Assembly: GCF_037975235.1 (NCBI RefSeq)
Contig: NZ_CP150241.1
Span: forward strand, 2,790,001-2,854,000
Length of the DNA: 64,000 bases
From: Paenibacillus sp. FSL R5-0341
GTDB lineage: Bacteria > Bacillota > Bacilli > Paenibacillales > Paenibacillaceae
Direction of reading: 5' to 3'
The notes under the pieces were generated by a model. It did no database searches and was not told the origin of the DNA. It saw nothing but the letters and a program-made list of their open reading frames with translations. A program made the position numbers and the translations under genes. Positions 63,607 through 64,000 of the stretch are shown here, piece by piece (position 1 is the stretch's first letter; every line of letters starts with the position of its first letter).

Positions 63607-63657
63607 GAGCTGGCTTGTTTACACGTAATCGTGTACCCAGGCTGGTTCGGGTTTTTT
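63602..63657 (+). terminator. Leader terminator overlapped by the RAT site
   Basis: AACCTGA pairs with TTCGGGTT (wobble allowed), CTGG with CCAG and ACACG with CGTGT inside, followed by T6. It stands between the promoter and the GH1 gene and also follows the amidohydrolase gene. Confidence 0.75.
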
Positions 63658-63658
63658 G

Positions 63659-63848
63659 TATTTAAGTTGAACAAACGATTTTACACGGGGCGACTGCGCG
63701 GCCAGAACAATCTTCCAATCGCTGTTATCCCCAGATTTTTTGAATCCCTTTTTAAAGGGGAAATCCGGTGATAAAGGCGAACGCGCCGCTTCTCCAGATT
63801 TTTTCTGTCCTCTCCGTTTATGTGTAATCGTGTAGTTCAACTTAAATA
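63659..63848. repeat. Inverted-repeat element, copy C (inverted, leader of GH1 gene)
   Basis: TATTTAAGTTGAAC and GTTCAACTTAAATA are exact terminal inverse complements. The core is the same as in copies A and B but reads on the opposite strand relative to the downstream gene. A 73-codon minus-strand frame (63619-63840) inside it is best seen as part of the repeat. Confidence 0.85.
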
Positions 63849-63917
63849 GTTTGTCTTTTTAATATTTCTTGCGATTTGAGCGGGTAGCTGAATTACATAT
63901 TTGGAAGGAGAATGATG

Positions 63918-64000
63918 ATGACGAATTTTAAATTTCCTAAAGACTTTCTGTGGGGTGGAGCCATTGCTGCCAATCAGGCGGAGGGCGCGTATCTGGAAGA
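63918..64000 (+). CDS. GH1 family beta-glucosidase/6-phospho-beta-glucosidase, 5' end only
   Basis: The window ends 27 codons into the gene. The visible N-terminus, FPKDFLWGGAIAANQAEGAY, is the characteristic first strand of GH1, and its wording is closest to 6-phospho-beta-glucosidases. Three in-frame ATG codons (63912, 63915, 63918) follow GGAAGGAG; the last has the best spacing. The upstream RAT site and terminator mean expression probably depends on a BglG/LicT-type antiterminator and a beta-glucoside PTS, neither of which is in the window. Confidence 0.8.
   Translation, partial: MTNFKFPKDFLWGGAIAANQAEGAYLE

Noticed and set aside
63619..63840. 73-codon minus-strand frame near the window end
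   Set aside because: It is mostly the inverted-repeat element copy C; similar frames appear wherever the repeat occurs and are unlikely to be a protein.

Overview
The window looks like a chromosomal segment of a Paenibacillus-type firmicute. The basis is moderate GC, strong AGGAGG-type ribosome binding sites, SLH-anchored secreted enzymes, CcpA (cre) sites, close relatives of Bacillus subtilis YqkB, YfmM, TreR, RhaEW and RNase J1, and multi-copy palindromic repeats of a kind I recall from Paenibacillus. No rRNA, tRNA, CRISPR array, prophage or insertion sequence was seen.

Layout. 1-5.4 kb: an IscA/HesB-like protein, then a probable operon for an osmoprotectant ABC transporter (ATPase plus fused permease/binding protein), a flavin disulfide oxidoreductase and a DUF1349 protein. 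5.5-7.8 kb: a SET-domain protein and an ABC-F ATPase. 7.8-13.4 kb: a secreted SLH-anchored GH43 enzyme behind a strong promoter with a cre site and a 22-bp palindrome. 13.4-18.3 kb: cysJI sulfite reductase and a YeeN-type YebC protein. 18.3-21.1 kb (minus strand): two small YdcZ-type transporters flanking a Crp/Fnr regulator, then a Nif3-like protein. 21.4-24.7 kb: heme oxygenase and a bacteriophytochrome with a degenerate GGDEF domain. 24.9-30.0 kb: a three-gene cassette of a TerB_N/TerB_C protein, a BrxC/BrxD-like ATPase and an Lhr-like helicase. 30.0-33.0 kb: a purine-riboswitch-like leader feeding an EamA exporter, a cupredoxin and an epimerase-like protein. 33.1-40.6 kb: a 2,500-residue SLH surface protein. 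40.8-47.4 kb: TreR, a DUF5107-TPR protein and a GH35 beta-galactosidase. 47.5-52.3 kb: a GH5 mannanase and rhamnose catabolism (rhaEW-rhaA). 52.4-54.1 kb: an RNase J. 54.3-59.4 kb: a sucrose locus (LacI repressor, GH32, PTS EIIBCA). 59.6-64 kb: Mn catalase, GH5 cellulase, a sugar-lactonase-like amidohydrolase and the start of a GH1 gene behind an RAT antiterminator and terminator.

How it fits together. Much of the window serves plant-polysaccharide use: secreted GH43, GH5 mannanase and GH5 cellulase, intracellular GH35, GH32 and GH1, and rhamnose and sucrose uptake or catabolism. Regulation is by cre sites, LacI-type operators and BglG/LicT-type antitermination. The least ordinary items are the TerB/BrxD-like/helicase cassette, the ON-type purine-aptamer leader in front of an exporter, the inverted-repeat elements sitting in the leaders of three sugar genes, and the phytochrome with an inactive-looking output domain. 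All functional statements rest on reading motifs by eye; no database search was run.
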